NCBI RefSeq assembly: GCF_000600085.1
Contig: NZ_CP006821.1
Span: forward strand, 1,550,001 to 1,614,000
DNA length: 64,000 bases
DNA from: Helicobacter pylori oki112
GTDB taxonomy: Bacteria > Campylobacterota > Campylobacteria > Campylobacterales > Helicobacteraceae
Reading direction: 5' to 3'
Of this stretch, positions 62,751 to 64,000 are shown piece after piece (positions within the stretch are counted from its first letter, which is position 1; the number at the start of each line of letters is the position of its first letter). The position numbers and the translations under genes are program-made. The notes beneath the pieces were generated by a model. It did no database searches. It saw nothing but the letters and a program-made list of their open reading frames with translations, and had not been told where the DNA came from.

Positions 62751-63918
62751 ATGACTACAGACAGAAACCTGTTTTTTTGCGCTTCGCTATTGATTTTTTT
62801 GGGGGTATTGATGAGCTATTCGCTCTCAACTTACACCACAGTGGTGCTGTATCATTATGGGGAATTCCATTTTTTCATACGCCAGCTTTTAAGTGCGATC
62901 ATGGGGATTGTTATCATGTGGGGGTTGTCTAGGGTTGATCCTAGCAAGTGGTTTAGCCGTTTGGGGTTTTTTCTTCTTTTTATCCCACCATTACTCATTA
63001 TTGGCATGTTTTTTTTTGCCAGAAAGCCTTTCTAGTAGCGCTGGGGGGGCGAAGAGATGGATTCGTTTGGGGTTTTTTTCTCTAGCGCCTTTGGAGTTTT
63101 TAAAGGTTGGTTTCACCTTTTTTCTTGCGTGGAGTTTGTCTCGCACCTTTGTGGCAAAGGAAAAGGTTAATGTCAAAGAAGAACTCATCACTTTTGTGCC
63201 TTATTCGGTGGTGTTTGTAGCCTTAGCGATTGGGGTGGGGGTTTTGCAAAACGATTTGGGGCAGATCGTTCTTTTGGGGGCGGTTTTAGCGGTGTTGTTG
63301 GTTTTTTCTGGGGGGAGTGCGCATTTGTTTAGCTTGATTATTTCAGGGGCGTTTGCGATCAGCGTTTTAGCGATTGTTACAAGCGAGCATAGGATTTTAC
63401 GCCTGAAATTGTGGTGGTCTAATTTGCAAAACTCGCTTTTCACGCTCTTGCCGGATAGATTAGCGAACGCTCTTAGAATAAGCGACTTGCCCGAATCCTA
63501 TCAAGTCTTTCATGCAGGCAATGCCATGCATAATGGGGGGTTGTTTGGGCAAGGGCTTGGGCTTGGGCAAATCAAGCTTGGGTTTTTGAGCGAAGTGCAT
63601 ACGGACATGGTCTTAGCCGGAATCGCCGAAGAATGGGGGTTTTTGGGGCTATGCGTTTGTTTTATTTTGTTTTCTGTTTTGATTGTTTTGATTTTTAGGG
63701 TCGCTAACCGCTTGAAAGAGCCAAAATACTCGCTATTTTGCGTGGGTGTGGTGCTACTCATCAGTTTTTCTTTAGTGATCAACGCCTTTGGAGTGGGAGG
63801 AATTCTTCCGGTTAAAGGTCTAGCGGTGCCGTTTTTGAGCTATGGAGGGAGTTCGCTTTTAGCGAATTGTATCGCTATAGGGCTTGTTTTAAGCCTAGCA
63901 CGATACACGAAGGGCTAA
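62751..63918 (+). pseudogene. ftsW: septal peptidoglycan polymerase FtsW/RodA family, out of frame at a T9 tract
   Basis: The first frame (62751-63035) has the N-terminal helices (SYSLSTYTTVVLYHYG); the second carries KRWIRLGFFSLAPLEFLK, the middle helices and the C-terminal signature PVKGLAVPFLSYGGSSLLAN. The frames join if the T run at 63009-63017 is eight rather than nine, giving MFFLPESLSSSAGG and about 388 residues. SEDS proteins polymerise glycan strands with a partner class B PBP, and ftsI lies 1.7 kb away. FtsW should be essential, so a real null is unlikely: a sequencing error, slippage during expression or a switchable tract are the choices. Ortholog of HP1560. Confidence 0.88.
63009..63017 (+). 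repeat. T9 homopolymer in ftsW
   Basis: Nine T directly after the G of an ATG codon. With eight T the codons read TTT TTT TTG CCA and the frame stays open; with nine a TAG follows at 63033-63035. Confidence 0.88.
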
Positions 63919-63942
63919 AGAATACTAGCCTTTTTTTTAAAA

Positions 63943-64000
63943 TCAATGCCATAAAAAGGGTTCAATTTCTGCATCATTCAAATCAAAAACCACTTTATAA
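63943..64000 (-). CDS. 3' end of an unidentified gene cut by the window edge
   Basis: On the minus strand a frame enters from the edge and runs 18 codons to a TGA at 63943-63945, ending DLNDAEIEPFLWH. The composition looks coding. It converges on ftsW with a T8 stretch (63931-63938) between that may terminate. In 26695 the next gene is an iron-siderophore binding protein (CeuE), but I cannot confirm identity from 18 residues. Confidence 0.45.
   Translation of the reverse strand, partial: YKVVFDLNDAEIEPFLWH

Noticed and set aside
1-64000. CRISPR arrays, rRNA genes, prophage, cag island genes
   Set aside because: No regularly spaced repeats, rRNA sequence, phage structural genes or cag genes are found.

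Overview
This window is a chromosomal stretch of Helicobacter pylori. The evidence is the low GC content, an H. pylori-type dnaA/comH origin region, ComH, the CcmA/Csd1/Csd2 cell-shape genes, arginase RocF, a FecA3-type receptor, Hor and Hcp family proteins, and many simple-sequence repeats of the phase-variation type. HP numbers quoted for strain 26695 are from memory of gene order and family, not from a search. The gene order differs from 26695 at several joints (thyX/hsdS, ald/adh, Rieske-bc1/eptA/OLD-like pair/ftsI), which marks this as another strain with its own rearrangements.

Layout. 1-7.5 kb: xthA, tRNA-Phe, comH, then dnaA flanked by two clusters of DnaA boxes (bipartite oriC), a nucleoside-phosphorylase-like gene, a small conserved gene, glmS and thyX. 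7.5-7.8 kb: a gap that looks empty but encodes an AapA-type toxic peptide of 30 residues with an antisense IsoA-type RNA, a type I toxin-antitoxin locus. 7.8-14.6 kb: a type I restriction-modification locus (half-size hsdS, long hsdM, divergent hsdR) and a YgjP-like metalloprotein. 14.7-23.9 kb: fecA3 with a long homopolymer upstream, rocF, ald, a frameshifted zinc alcohol dehydrogenase, a DUF262/DUF1524 (GmrSD-like) gene whose promoter contains a 16-A tract, and outer membrane protein HorL. 24-31.9 kb: nadK-recN-NFACT gene and a small gene, a Sel1/Hcp-type secreted protein, dnaQ-rpe, fbp and a small Cys-rich gene. 31.9-33.5 kb: a methyltransferase/endonuclease pair. 33.7-38.6 kb: tsf-rpsB and divergent addA. 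38.7-52.8 kb: nhaA, then a tightly packed run yajC-secD-secF-orf-leuS-lptE-folC-csd2-csd1-ccmA-mfd, ending in a 179-bp tandem duplication. 52.9-55.5 kb: the petABC cytochrome bc1 operon. 55.6-59.1 kb: an eptA-like gene switched off by an AG repeat and a two-gene ATPase + TOPRIM module. 59.2-64 kb: ftsI, fliE, flgC, flgB (with a sigma-54 promoter), and an ftsW gene broken at a T9 tract.

How the parts fit together. Housekeeping operons (replication start, Sec translocon, cell shape, respiration, flagellar rod, septal peptidoglycan) alternate with accessory material placed in the joints between them: one type I toxin-antitoxin locus, two restriction-modification systems, one GmrSD-like gene and one OLD-like two-gene module. 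Several genes sit under switchable tracts: T15 at fecA3, A16 at the DUF262 promoter, (AG)9 in the eptA-like gene and T9 in ftsW. The most notable items are the unannotated AapA/IsoA locus, the split OLD-like pair, the helically phased DnaA boxes at a probably leaderless dnaA, the YajC tail copied from SecD, and the mfd 3' duplication.
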